Of a DNA stretch of 38,338 bases, positions 24,185 through 32,730 are shown piece by piece. The notes beneath the pieces are model-generated. The model was not told the DNA's origin. It saw only the letters and a program-made list of their open reading frames with translations, and ran no database searches. Numbering within the stretch: position 1 is the stretch's first letter; every line of letters starts with the position of its first letter. Both the position numbers and the translations under genes were made by a program. The stretch covers positions 9,028,954-9,067,291 of the forward strand of contig NZ_CM002285.1 of assembly GCF_000497445.1 (NCBI RefSeq). The letters run 5' to 3'. Source of the stretch: Streptomyces roseochromogenus subsp. oscitans DS 12.976. Its GTDB lineage: Bacteria; Actinomycetota; Actinomycetes; Streptomycetales; Streptomycetaceae.

Positions 24185-25375
24185 ATGCTCAGCGACAGCA
24201 AAGCGACGATCCTGGCCGAGAGGTCGGGCGTGGCGGACGTCGTCGCCGCCGCGCCGCGCGTGGCGCAGATCGCGGCGCGGCGCGGCGCGGAGACGGAGGC
24301 CGCCCGGCGGCTAGCGCCCGAGGTGGTCGAGGCGGTGCGGGAGGCCGGGTTCGCCCGGCACTTCGTCCCCGCGGCCTTCGGCGGTACGGAAGGCCGTTTC
24401 ACGGACATGACCTCGGCGGTGATCCTGGTCGGCGAGGGGTGCGCCTCGGCGGCCTGGGCCGCCTCGCTGTCCGCCTACGCGGCCCGGTACGGGGCGTATC
24501 TGCCCCTGGAGGGCCAGGCGGTGCTGTGGGCCGACGGGCCGGACGCCCTGATGGCGGGCGCGCTCATGCCGGCCGGCAAGGCGGAGCGCGCCTCCGGCGG
24601 CTGGCGGCTCAGCGGTGAATGGAAGTACATCAGCGGGGTGCGCTTCGCCGACTGGGTCTTCGCCTGCTCCGCAGTACCCGGCACCGTGGGCCCCGACGGG
24701 CGGGGCGAGGTGCGGTTCTTCGCGGTGCCGCGGTCGGACATCACCGTCAAGGACACCTGGTTCACCCTGGGCATGCGCGGTACCGGCAGCGACACCATGG
24801 TGCTCGACGACGTCTTCGTGCCCGAGTATCTGACCCTGTCCCGGTTCGACATCAACGCGGGGCGGGCCGCGGCCTCCGAAGCCCGGTGCCACACGGTCCC
24901 CGTGAACGCCGTGAACGCCCTGCCGCTCGCCGTCCCCGTGGTGGGCGCCGCGCGGGGTACGGTCCGCACCGCGGCCGAGCAGAACCTCCGCCGGACCGAC
25001 CGCCGCGGCGCCCCGCTGCGCGAGAAGGCGCCGGTGCAGATCGACCTGGCCCGCTCGGCCGCCGAGGTGGACGCCGCCGAACTCCTCGTCCAGCGCGCCG
25101 CACGGGTCGCCGACGGCGTCGAGGAGACCCGGGACGGTGAGGCGGCGGTCCGCGGACCGCGCGACTTCGCGCTGGCGGTCGAACTGTCCGTGTCGGCCGT
25201 CGAGCGCCTCTTCCGCGGCACCGGGACGACGGGTCACTTCGACTCCGACCCCGTCCAGCGGTTCTGGCGGGACGTCAACACGGCCGCGTCCCACGTGATC
25301 TTCTCCTTCGAGACCGCCGGGGCGGCCTACGGCGCCTGGGCACTGGGCGTCGAGAGCGCGGAACCGAGGCGGTGA
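24185..25375 (+). CDS. Acyl-CoA-dehydrogenase-like flavin-dependent monooxygenase
   Basis: This 396-residue protein starts at ATG 24185 (MLSDSKATILAERSG) behind GGAGG. It has the ACAD fold of group D flavin monooxygenases: alpha-helical N-terminus (VVEAVREAGFARHFVPAAFG), central barrel with SGEWKYISGVRFADWVFACS and WFTLGMRGTGSDTMVLDDVFVPE, and a C-terminal helical bundle of the type-2 kind (QRFWRDVNTAASHVIFSFET). WKYISG replaces the acyl-CoA dehydrogenase flavin motif as in HpaB/HsaA/ActVA-ORF5-like hydroxylases. These use FMNH2 or FADH2 from a separate reductase to hydroxylate aromatic substrates. No partner flavin reductase of the usual type is adjacent. The substrate is unknown. Confidence 0.88.
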   Translation: MLSDSKATILAERSGVADVVAAAPRVAQIAARRGAETEAARRLAPEVVEAVREAGFARHFVPAAFGGTEGRFTDMTSAVILVGEGCASAAWAASLSAYAARYGAYLPLEGQAVLWADGPDALMAGALMPAGKAERASGGWRLSGEWKYISGVRFADWVFACSAVPGTVGPDGRGEVRFFAVPRSDITVKDTWFTLGMRGTGSDTMVLDDVFVPEYLTLSRFDINAGRAAASEARCHTVPVNAVNALPLAVPVVGAARGTVRTAAEQNLRRTDRRGAPLREKAPVQIDLARSAAEVDAAELLVQRAARVADGVEETRDGEAAVRGPRDFALAVELSVSAVERLFRGTGTTGHFDSDPVQRFWRDVNTAASHVIFSFETAGAAYGAWALGVESAEPRR

Positions 25376-25390
25376 CCCCGGCTTCCGGGG

Positions 25391-26005
25391 TCACCGTACG
25401 AAGCGGTACTTCAGGTGGGTGGCGCGGGGTGTCCCGACCACCCTGACCTGTTCGAGGCTCCGCCGCCCGGCGCCCACGCCCTCGAAGAGCCGCAGCCCCG
25501 CTCCGAGGAGTGCGGGCACCACGTGCAACTGCAGCTCGTCGATGAGGCCCTCCCTGAGGTACTGCCGCACCGTGCTCGCCCCACCCGCGATGTCGACGTT
25601 CCGGTCGCCGGCGGCGGCCCTCGCCCGTTCGAGGGCGCTGTGGATGCCGTCGGAGACGAAGACGAACGTGGTGCCGCCCTCCTTGACCAGGGTCGGCCGG
25701 GGCCGGTGGGTGAGCACGAAGACCGGCGTCCGGAACGGCGGGTTGTCGCCCCAGAACTCCTCGCCGGTGTCGTACATCATCCGGCCCATGACCACCGCTC
25801 CCGTGGCGTCGAACCACTCGCGCATCAGCTCGGAGTCCCGGTTCTCCGCCCCTCCGGTCATGCCCTGGCGTTCCCGCCAGCTCGCCAGGTTGTGGATCCA
25901 CTCGAAGAGCGGCTCGGCACCGTCTCCTCCCGGATTGCCGACGGAGACGTCGGTGCCGGCGACGTACCCGTCGAGGGAGATGGCCATATCCGCGGTCACG
26001 GTCAC
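25391..26005 (-). CDS. Dihydrofolate reductase-like (RibD C-terminal domain) protein
   Basis: This 204-residue protein belongs to the RibD_C/DHFR-like reductase family: MAISLDGYVAG at the N-terminus, AVVMGRMMYDTGEEFWG, VFVLTHRPRP, and DIAGGASTVRQYLREGLIDELQLHVVP for the NADPH site, with LKYRFVR at the end. True folate DHFRs are shorter and lack this pattern. Stand-alone members are generally of unknown physiological role. It converges on the monooxygenase gene with stops 15 nt apart. The ATG at 26005 is followed immediately by the first strand. Confidence 0.9.
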   Translation of the reverse strand: MTVTADMAISLDGYVAGTDVSVGNPGGDGAEPLFEWIHNLASWRERQGMTGGAENRDSELMREWFDATGAVVMGRMMYDTGEEFWGDNPPFRTPVFVLTHRPRPTLVKEGGTTFVFVSDGIHSALERARAAAGDRNVDIAGGASTVRQYLREGLIDELQLHVVPALLGAGLRLFEGVGAGRRSLEQVRVVGTPRATHLKYRFVR

Positions 26006-26309
26006 GATGGATGCTCCTGAAGTCCCTGGAATGTCCTGCCTTCACCCTCACGTCGATCGGGAGCCCGCGCATTCGACAGATCGCCGAAAGTGGCCTCCGG
26101 GGACAACCGGTCCGCAGCCGGGGCAATCCGTCCGCGTCGCCCGCCAACGGAGGCTTCGGCGTGCAACAGATGTCATTCTCAAGACCGCCCGCCCAGAGCA
26201 GCGCGCCGCCGCAAGCACAAGATCCGCGCCCCCTTCCCTTATCCGAGGGGCGCGGAAACCCTGGAGAGTGAGAAGCCGGACGGCGGACGCGACGCGGAGA
26301 GGACGAGCC
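26006..26309. promoter_or_regulatory. Divergent intergenic region with strong hairpin
   Basis: These 304 bp separate the DHFR-like gene from the ferredoxin/MBL gene. TCCGCGCCCC (26223-26232) and GGGGCGCGGA (26247-26256) form a perfect 10-bp stem with a 14-nt, pyrimidine-rich loop, ending 53 bp before the ATG at 26310. It could be a leader structure or a regulator site. The small open frames here (for example 26011-26271) have no recognisable content. Confidence 0.45.
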
Positions 26310-27197
26310 ATGAGTGAGGAACGGTTCGAGGACGGCTGGTACGTGGACGAGCGATGCACCAACTGCGATGTCGCACGGCAGCTCGCGCCGGGCTTGATCG
26401 GTGAGGTCGACGGCCGGTCGGCCATCCTGCGCCAGCCACGCGACCACGCCGAGGCGCGGCTTATCCACGCCGCCGCGTATGCCTGCCACACCCGGTCGAT
26501 CCGTCGCCCGGGCGGACGGCTGGACCCGGCACAGGACCCCTTCCCGATGGCCCTGGACGACACCGTCTACCTGTGCGGACACAACTCCACGCACACCGCG
26601 GGCGCCAACTCCTACCTGTTACGTCGCCCCGACGGCACCGCGATGATGGTGGACACCCCGCGCTGGAGCACCGCGCTGGCCGCCCGCTACGAGGAACTGG
26701 GCGCCATCACCGACGTGTTGCTGACGCACCGCGACCATGTGGCGCACGGCCGGCGCTACGCCGACCGCTTCGGCGCCCGGCTGTGGATCCACGAAGGAGA
26801 CCTCGACGCCGCCCCGGACGCCGACCACGTCCTGCGCGGCACCGACCCGGCGGAGATCGCGGACGGTGTGATCGCCTACCCGCTGCCCGGCCACACCCAG
26901 GGCAGCGTGCTCTATGTCGCCGACGAGCGGTACTGCTTCAGCGGCGACAGCTTCTACTGGTCACGCACGACCGGGGACCTCGAGGTGGCCGAGAGCGTCA
27001 CCTGGTACTCCATCACCGAGCTGGCCGCCTCCTTGGCGCGCACCGCCGGCCGGCTGCGCTTCGAGTGGCTGCTGCCGGGCCACGGCGACCGCCGGCGCCT
27101 GCCCGCCGACGAGATGGCCCGGCGACTGCGCAAGCTGACAGCCCACACCCGCGAACTGCGGCCCCGGCCCGTCGACTTGACCGCTGTGCGCTGGTAG
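26310..27197 (+). CDS. Ferredoxin-like domain fused to MBL-fold metallohydrolase
   Basis: This 295-residue protein uses the ATG at 26310 behind GGAGAGGA. Residues of about 8-70 (GWYVDERCTNCDVARQLAPG ... AAAYACHTRSIRRPGG) resemble a ferredoxin domain with a CxxC and one later Cys rather than a full four-Cys set. From about 95 onward it is a metallo-beta-lactamase fold: GANSYLLRRPDGTAMMVDTP, TDVLLTHRDHVAHGRRYADR, YPLPGHTQGSVLYVADERYC, FSGDSFYW and LLPGHGDRR. The first metal motif is THRDHVAH, where canonical HxHxDH would have His at the Leu position, so the metal site is altered. The role is unknown; redox and hydrolase halves could be coupled. Confidence 0.85.
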   Translation: MSEERFEDGWYVDERCTNCDVARQLAPGLIGEVDGRSAILRQPRDHAEARLIHAAAYACHTRSIRRPGGRLDPAQDPFPMALDDTVYLCGHNSTHTAGANSYLLRRPDGTAMMVDTPRWSTALAARYEELGAITDVLLTHRDHVAHGRRYADRFGARLWIHEGDLDAAPDADHVLRGTDPAEIADGVIAYPLPGHTQGSVLYVADERYCFSGDSFYWSRTTGDLEVAESVTWYSITELAASLARTAGRLRFEWLLPGHGDRRRLPADEMARRLRKLTAHTRELRPRPVDLTAVRW

Positions 27198-27280
27198 CGG
27201 CCCGTTCGAAGCTGTCGAAACGCCTGGCGGGCCAGGACAATCCGGTGGCGACGTGGCCGCATGTGGAAGCATGCGATCCC

Positions 27281-28273
27281 ATGCGTGCTGCCTACATCGA
27301 AGAGCTGGGTCCGGCGGACGTCATCCGGTACGGCGAGATCGCCGCTCCCCGGCCCGGTCCCACCGATGTACTGGTCGATGTCCTGGCCACCACGGTCAAT
27401 CCGGTGGACACGTTCGTCCGGTCGGGTCTCTTCCCCACACACGTGGACTTCCCCTTCGTCGTCGGCCGTGACCTGGTCGGCACGGTCGCGCAGGCGGGCC
27501 CCGGGGTCACCGGCCTCCGGGCCGGGGACCGGGTGTGGTGCAACAGCCTCGGGCACGGAGGCAGGCAGGGCGCGGCGGCGGAGCAGGCAGTCGTGGCGGC
27601 CGACCGGCTGTACCGCCTGCCCGAGGGAGTCGACCCGTACGCCGCGGTCGCCGCGGTCCATCCGGCGGCGACCGCCTATCTGGCTCTGTTCGTCCACGGG
27701 CGGCTCCACGTGGGCGAGACCTTGCTGGTCGCCGGCGCCGCGGGCAACGTCGGCAGCGCCCTGGTGACCATGGCGGTACGGGCCGGCGCCCGCGTCCTCG
27801 CCACGGCCGGCTCGCGGGACGCTCAGTACTGCGCGGAGCTGGGCGCGGCCGAGGTGTTCGACTACCGGGACCCGGACCTGGCCGAGCAGATCCGCGGGGC
27901 CGCGCCCTCGGGGATCGACCTGTACCTGGACACGGCGGGCGTCAACGACCTGGAGACCACCGTCGGCCTCCTCGCCCGCAGGGGCCGCGTGGTGCTGCTG
28001 GCCGGCGCCAGGACCCGCCCCGTGCTGCCCGCCGGGGCGCTCTACATGAACGACCGGTCCGTCGTGGGATTCGTGATCTCCCACGCGACCCCCGACGAAC
28101 TCGCCGAAGCCGCCGCATACATCAACGACCTCTTCCGCCAGGGTGTGCTGAGCCCGCGCGGCATCGAGGTCTTCCCGCTGAGCGCGGCGGCCGACGTGCA
28201 CGCCCGTATGGAGAAGGGCGAACTGCGCGGACGGCGCGCCGTGCTGTGCACGGACGTGACAGCCGGAGACTGA
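27281..28273 (+). CDS. Zinc-independent quinone oxidoreductase (MDR family)
   Basis: This 330-residue medium-chain reductase starts MRAAYIEELGPADVIRYGEI. The catalytic domain has NPVDTFVRSG and FPFVVGRDLVGTV but none of the Cys/His zinc ligands of alcohol dehydrogenases. The cofactor motif is LVAGAAGNVGSALVTMAVRA, consistent with NADPH binding in quinone oxidoreductases (QOR/zeta-crystallin type). Substrate is unassigned. It follows the ferredoxin/MBL gene by 83 bp on the same strand and may be cotranscribed. The ATG at 27281 is supported by a GGAAG about 15 nt upstream, which is rather far, so the start is not beyond doubt. Confidence 0.9.
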   Translation: MRAAYIEELGPADVIRYGEIAAPRPGPTDVLVDVLATTVNPVDTFVRSGLFPTHVDFPFVVGRDLVGTVAQAGPGVTGLRAGDRVWCNSLGHGGRQGAAAEQAVVAADRLYRLPEGVDPYAAVAAVHPAATAYLALFVHGRLHVGETLLVAGAAGNVGSALVTMAVRAGARVLATAGSRDAQYCAELGAAEVFDYRDPDLAEQIRGAAPSGIDLYLDTAGVNDLETTVGLLARRGRVVLLAGARTRPVLPAGALYMNDRSVVGFVISHATPDELAEAAAYINDLFRQGVLSPRGIEVFPLSAAADVHARMEKGELRGRRAVLCTDVTAGD

Positions 28274-28399
28274 CACGCCCGTCGGAAAGCAGCCAGTCAG
28301 GAGGGCGGGCCCACGTCGGAGCGACATCGATGTGTACGTTGGCCGATGTCAGCGCCACATGCCGAGCCGTTCGGCAACGGCCAAGGGGAAGACGAACAC

Positions 28400-29611
28400 A
28401 TGGCACGCGTCGCCGTCATCACCGCGCCCAACATCGGATACCGCAACACAGGGATGCTGACTGTCGACTTGGCGTTCCAGTCCCTGCGACGGCGCCTGGG
28501 CAACGAGATCGACGCGACCTGGTACACCCTCCATCCGCCGGAGACCGTGCCGCTGCGCGCGTGCGCCCGAGGAACCGGCTTCCCGTTCCGTTTCCATGCG
28601 CTGACCGAGCACCTCGACTCGCTCCGCGACCACGACGCGGTCGTCTTCTGGGGCGACTTCCTGCACACCCGGCACTATCTGGCCCAGGACGCGACGAACC
28701 GCCTGCTCGACTTCGGTATCGCCGAGGACCCCGACGCCGCCCGGGCCCTGCTGCACCGCGCCCTGCTGCTGGCGGACCAGCCGGACGAACTCCTCGCCCG
28801 GACCCTCAGCTACGGCGGCACGATCCTGCACAACACGCAGTCCGACTACGAGGACAAGGAGTACGGCCCCCTCTTCTCCCGCCTGATGAGACGAAGCCAC
28901 CGTGTCTGGGTGCGCGACCCGCTGTCGGCGGCCAAGGTCGCCCATCTCCGGGGAGACCGTACGACCGACTGCTTCGGATCCGACGCGGCGCTGCTGTCCC
29001 GCCCCGGCGACCTCGACCACCTCCCGACCACGGGATGGTCCGAGGAGGTCCGGGAGGGCGGTGCGATCGGCGTGTTCCTCGGCGCCCGTACCCCGATCCC
29101 CGGCTGGCTGCCCGGCTTCTGCCAGAGCCTTTCCGATCGCTTCGGCGCGCCCCTCGAATGGCTGCCATGGTTCGACCGCGACATCCCGTCCCAGGTCGGC
29201 CACATCCAGACCCGCCCGGGTGCCCACACCATCGGTGACCTGGTGCGCGTCCTCTCCCGCTATCGACTGGTGATCACGGACACCTACCACCTGTGTGTCA
29301 ACGCCTGGGGTTCCGGCACCCCGGTGGTGTGCGTCGGTGCCCCCGAGCCCCGTCCGACGACCGACGACGACTACCTGACGCTGAGCGACGTCAAGAAGCA
29401 CGTGTTCCACATGGCCTACGACGCCGCGGACTTCTATCTCTCCACCCTCTCCGACACCCGGGAGGCCCACGCGCGCCGCGCCGGCCGGATCGTACGTCTC
29501 GTGGAGGGCGGCGGAGCCGACGCCATCGCCGCGCGGATCCACGAACACGCCGACCGTTCGGCGACCGCCTTCACGGAGACACTCGCGTCGCTGCTCCGCA
29601 CCGGCCGTTGA
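28400..29611 (+). CDS. Polysaccharide pyruvyl transferase family protein
   Basis: This 403-residue protein starts at ATG 28400 (MARVAVITAPNIGYRNTGML) behind AAGGGGAAG. The N-terminal Rossmann half (VAVITAPNIGYRNTGMLTVD, DHDAVVFWGDFLHTRHY, GGTILHNTQSD, VWVRDPLSAAKV) and the C-terminal half (GAIGVFLGARTPI, LSRYRLVITDTYHLCVNAWG, SGTPVVCVGAPEP) have the two-domain GT-B-like layout of the CsaB/WcaK pyruvyl-transferase family. TDTYH is the catalytic-region motif, usually TDRLH. Such enzymes ketal-link pyruvate from PEP to sugars of wall polymers or capsules. No polymer genes are immediately adjacent, but the TagF-like locus lies 3 kb on. Confidence 0.86.
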   Translation: MARVAVITAPNIGYRNTGMLTVDLAFQSLRRRLGNEIDATWYTLHPPETVPLRACARGTGFPFRFHALTEHLDSLRDHDAVVFWGDFLHTRHYLAQDATNRLLDFGIAEDPDAARALLHRALLLADQPDELLARTLSYGGTILHNTQSDYEDKEYGPLFSRLMRRSHRVWVRDPLSAAKVAHLRGDRTTDCFGSDAALLSRPGDLDHLPTTGWSEEVREGGAIGVFLGARTPIPGWLPGFCQSLSDRFGAPLEWLPWFDRDIPSQVGHIQTRPGAHTIGDLVRVLSRYRLVITDTYHLCVNAWGSGTPVVCVGAPEPRPTTDDDYLTLSDVKKHVFHMAYDAADFYLSTLSDTREAHARRAGRIVRLVEGGGADAIAARIHEHADRSATAFTETLASLLRTGR

Positions 29612-29650
29612 CGACAGGGGAGTTCCCTGGGCCGTGCAATGGCCGCCGTG

Positions 29651-30523
29651 TCAGGTGATGTGCCGCAGCAGTGCCTCGACCGCCGCGGGTGGCTCGCCGT
29701 GCGGGCGTACCACCATGACCTTCCAGCTGGGTGCGTGCCGGGCGAACCGGTAGGTCGTCAGGTCGGGGAAGCGGCCGGCGATGGACGGGGGCATGATGCA
29801 GACGCCCAGGTCGTTGCGGACCAGTTCGGACGCGGCCAGGATGTCGTTCACCTCGAAGGTCGTGGTGTGTTCGACGCCGGCGGCGCGGAAGGCCCGGTCG
29901 ACGGAGTGGCGGATCGCCCAGCCCGGGGTGAAGTCCACCAGAGGCAACCGGGCGACCTCATCCGGTTCGACGGTGCCCTCGGGGGCGCTGGTGGCGAGGT
30001 CCCGGCGCGGGGAGGCGACCAGGACCAGTTCCTCGCGGGACAGCAGCCGGGTCACGAGCCCGCGCTGCTGCTGGCGGTCCAGCGCGACCACCGCCAGGTC
30101 CACCGTGCCCTCGCGCAGGGCTTGCCGGATGTCGGTCACCGCGGCCTGGCGCAGCTGGACCACCACCCCCGGGTGCTCCGACCGCAGCGCGGCCAGCGCG
30201 TGGTGCAGCCCCGCCCAGACCCCCTGCATGATGCCGACGGTCACCCGGCCGCGCAGTTCTCCCTTGGCCGCGTCGACCGCCTCGCGGGTCAGCTCGGCGG
30301 CCCGCAGTGTCGCCCGGGCCGCGGGTACGAACGCCTCCCCGGCCGGGGTGAGCGCTACGCGGTGGGTGTTCCGGGTGAACAGCGGGGTGCCCAGCTCGCG
30401 TTCGAGAGCGCGGACCGCGCCGGACACGGCGGACTGGACCACGTGCAGCCGCCGCGCCGCCGCGGTGAACCCGCCCGCGTCCGCCACCGCGACGACGACT
30501 TCCATCTGCCGCAGGTCCACCAT
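29651..30523 (-). CDS. LysR-family transcriptional regulator
   Basis: This 290-residue protein uses the ATG at 30523 (MVDLRQMEVVVAVADAGGFT) behind GGGAG. Residues of about 1-62 form the winged helix (AARRLHVVQSAVSGAVRALE; LGTPLFTRNTHRVALTPAGE). The remainder is the periplasmic-binding-protein-like effector domain (GRVTVGIMQGVWAGLHHALA; VDLAVVALDRQQQRGLVTRL). It lies 157 bp downstream of the MFS gene on the same strand, so it may share its transcript or have its own promoter. Co-regulation of the exporter is plausible but the target and effector cannot be deduced. Confidence 0.93.
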   Translation of the reverse strand: MVDLRQMEVVVAVADAGGFTAAARRLHVVQSAVSGAVRALERELGTPLFTRNTHRVALTPAGEAFVPAARATLRAAELTREAVDAAKGELRGRVTVGIMQGVWAGLHHALAALRSEHPGVVVQLRQAAVTDIRQALREGTVDLAVVALDRQQQRGLVTRLLSREELVLVASPRRDLATSAPEGTVEPDEVARLPLVDFTPGWAIRHSVDRAFRAAGVEHTTTFEVNDILAASELVRNDLGVCIMPPSIAGRFPDLTTYRFARHAPSWKVMVVRPHGEPPAAVEALLRHIT

Positions 30524-30680
30524 CCGCTCCCGATGACGCAGCGCCCGTCCGAGGGGCGAGGCTCCTCGCTGCATGGTATGCGGACGAACCGTGGACGGCC
30601 GCCGGCCGCCGGGCGTGCCGGGCGCGTCCGCGGCCGACGGCAGCCCCGGTGGCTCTGCAGCCGGCGGCGCCCTTACCCGG

Positions 30681-32081
30681 CTACCCGGCGCTGTGGGCGG
30701 CGCGCCGCTCCGTCGCCCTCCGGTGCTCGGTGAGCCAGTACAGGAGCGCGAGGACGGGCAGGGCCGCGCCGAGGGCTGTGACCGCCGTCCAGCCGCCGGA
30801 GTGGTAGGTCAGCGAGCCGAGCTGGGAGCCGAGGGCGCCGCCGAGGAAGAAGGTGGCGATGAAGGCGCTGTTGAGGCGGGCGCGGGCGTGCGGGTCGAGT
30901 TGGTAGATGGTGTGCTGGCCGAGTATGAGCGTCGCCTGGACGGTCATGTCGAGCACGATGGCCGCGAGGGCGATCAGGACGATGTGGTGCCGGCCGAGAC
31001 CCGCGAGGGCGAAGGCGAGCGCGGCCAGGACGAACGCGGCGCCGGTCATGGGCCGGGTCAGCTTGCGGTCGGCCCACTGCCCGGCCAGCGGCGCCACGGC
31101 GGCGCCGGCGGCTCCGACCAGGGCGAAGATCCCGACGCCGATGGGGGAGTAGCGGAACCCGGGACCGGTGAGGACGTAGGAGATGGTGGTCCAGAAGGCG
31201 CTGAAGGCGCCGAACATCGCCGCCTGGTACAGGCTGCGGCGCAGCAGCGCGGGGTGGACGCGGATCAGCCGAAGGGTGGAGTGCAGCACCCGGACGTACG
31301 GGATGGTCGTGGTGGGCGCGTGCTGGGGCAGGGCCGAGCGCAGGGTGAGGGCGAGGAGGGCCATCAGGACGGCGGAGCCCAGGTAGACCACGCGCCAGCC
31401 GGCGACGTCGGAGACCAGGCTGCTCAGGGTGCGCGAGAGCAGGATCCCGGTGAGCAGGCCGCTCATCACCCGGCCCACGATCCGGCCGCGGGCGTGGTCG
31501 GGGGCGAGGCTCGCGGCGAACGGGACCAGGATCTGGGCGACGACCGAGGTGGAGCCGCTGATCAGGGACGCGATCAGCAGCACGGGGAAGTTCGTGGCGA
31601 GTCCGGCCGCCACCAGTGCGAGGGTGGTGACCGTCAGCAGGGCTGTGATCAGGCCGCGTTTCTCCAGCCGGTCGCCGAGCGGGACCAGGAAGAGCATGCC
31701 GATCACATAGCCGATCTGGGTGAGTGTGATCAGCCAGCCGGCGGCGGCGGTGCTGAGGTGGAAGACGTCGCGGAACGAGGAGAGCAGGGGCTGGGCGTAG
31801 TACAGATTGGCGACTGTCATGCCGGAGGCGGCCGCCAGCAGCGCGATCAGCCAGCCTGGCACACCGTGTGCGGGCTCGGCGCTGGTCGCACCCTGGGAGG
31901 AGGTCCGGAGTTCGGATGGCTGAGGCACGGGGACCTTCTTCGGAACGGGGAGCCGATCGGTTCGGCTCGGAGGAATGCCTGGCGACGATCGAGCGGCGTC
32001 CTTGCTGCTCTCACCGGTCATCAGCGCGGGCCCGGCCCTTCCGCTTCCCGCTCGGTGGCGATGGTTACGGATGTCTGTCAT
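30681..32081 (-). CDS. MFS transporter (YnfM/arabinose-efflux-like)
   Basis: A 12-helix major facilitator. The first helix is GWLIALLAAASGMTVANLYY, followed by the AQPLLSSF motif and by the loop 2-3 signature GDRLEKRGLITALLTV. Helix 4-5 and the conserved R-rich loop (ARGRIVGRVMSGLLTGILLS) follow. An N-terminal cytoplasmic tail of 80 or so residues precedes helix 1. The start is unclear: ATG 32081 has AGGAG only 3 nt away, and ATG 32021 lacks a good site but gives a shorter tail. Both give the same transporter. It probably exports a small molecule or drug by proton antiport. Confidence 0.88.
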   Translation of the reverse strand: MTDIRNHRHRAGSGRAGPALMTGESSKDAARSSPGIPPSRTDRLPVPKKVPVPQPSELRTSSQGATSAEPAHGVPGWLIALLAAASGMTVANLYYAQPLLSSFRDVFHLSTAAAGWLITLTQIGYVIGMLFLVPLGDRLEKRGLITALLTVTTLALVAAGLATNFPVLLIASLISGSTSVVAQILVPFAASLAPDHARGRIVGRVMSGLLTGILLSRTLSSLVSDVAGWRVVYLGSAVLMALLALTLRSALPQHAPTTTIPYVRVLHSTLRLIRVHPALLRRSLYQAAMFGAFSAFWTTISYVLTGPGFRYSPIGVGIFALVGAAGAAVAPLAGQWADRKLTRPMTGAAFVLAALAFALAGLGRHHIVLIALAAIVLDMTVQATLILGQHTIYQLDPHARARLNSAFIATFFLGGALGSQLGSLTYHSGGWTAVTALGAALPVLALLYWLTEHRRATERRAAHSAG

Positions 32082-32613
32082 CTCTCCTGGAGATGATCCG
32101 ACGGGTCGCCTGGTGACGGCCGTGCGGTGGAGTGGTCGAGGCCGAGCGGCCGGCCGAGGCGGCACGGGTCGATGTCCTGACCGCACGCGAGGTGCCCTCG
32201 TTGGCCCCGGGCGATGACCGTACGACGCACCCTCCCGCAGCGCGCCCGGACCCTGATCGGAGCCTGGTGCTTCGCCGCCGCCGACGCTCGGCTTCGCTCG
32301 CGGGGGCCCCATCGGCCCCGACGATGTCTCGGCCACAGGCGGCATGGACGTAGCCCGCCCGGCGTCCGCACACCGGACGACTGCAGACGGTGAGCTGGCT
32401 GTTCACCACGTACAGCTGTGGGTGGCGTTGTCCGGGGAACACCGGAACACCGAACGGGACTTCCAGCACCACGCGACCGAGCCCGCGGTGATCGACGGCG
32501 CCAAGGCTTTGATTCACCATATCGAGTGGCGTATTGGTGGGAATTCACGCGTGATGGCCCAGTTTTCCGGTATATCCGAGTCGCCTACTCGCTCACCTGG
32601 CGCGGCCGCACTG
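32082..32613. other. Long non-coding upstream region ahead of the TagF-like gene
   Basis: About 530 bp separate the MFS start from the first BlaI-like palindrome. Open frames cross it on both strands, but none shows a known domain. GC content drops noticeably at 32505-32580 (TATCGAGTGGCGTATTGGTG and following), suggesting a promoter or regulatory region. I see no gene in it. Confidence 0.4.
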
Positions 32614-32638
32614 GTAGTCCTACATCATGTAGGACTAC
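32614..32638. promoter_or_regulatory. BlaI/MecI-type operator 1 (perfect palindrome) upstream of TagF-like gene
   Basis: Arms GTAGTCCTACAT (32614-32625) and ATGTAGGACTAC (32627-32638) are exact inverted complements around one central C. The inner TACA-N3-TGTA is the core of BlaI/MecI operators with one extra central base compared with the common TACA-N2-TGTA. It ends 92 bp upstream of the GTG start at 32731. A blaI-like gene lies in the same window. Confidence 0.8.
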
Positions 32639-32730
32639 TGTGTGCTCCGAGAACCTGCCGCGTTCCCCTCCGAAGGGTGCCTTGGTGTGTCACTGATGAG
32701 GATGGTTGGTCCACTCAGCCTGGAGGCCAT

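Noticed and set aside
26011..26271. 86-codon plus-strand frame in the DHFR/MBL intergenic region
   Set aside because: No recognisable domain, no ribosome site, and it includes the hairpin at 26223-26256.
32344..32730. N-terminal extension of the TagF-like frame
   Set aside because: It spans the operator and an AT-rich promoter-like region, has no homology, and the GTG at 32731 has a ribosome site.
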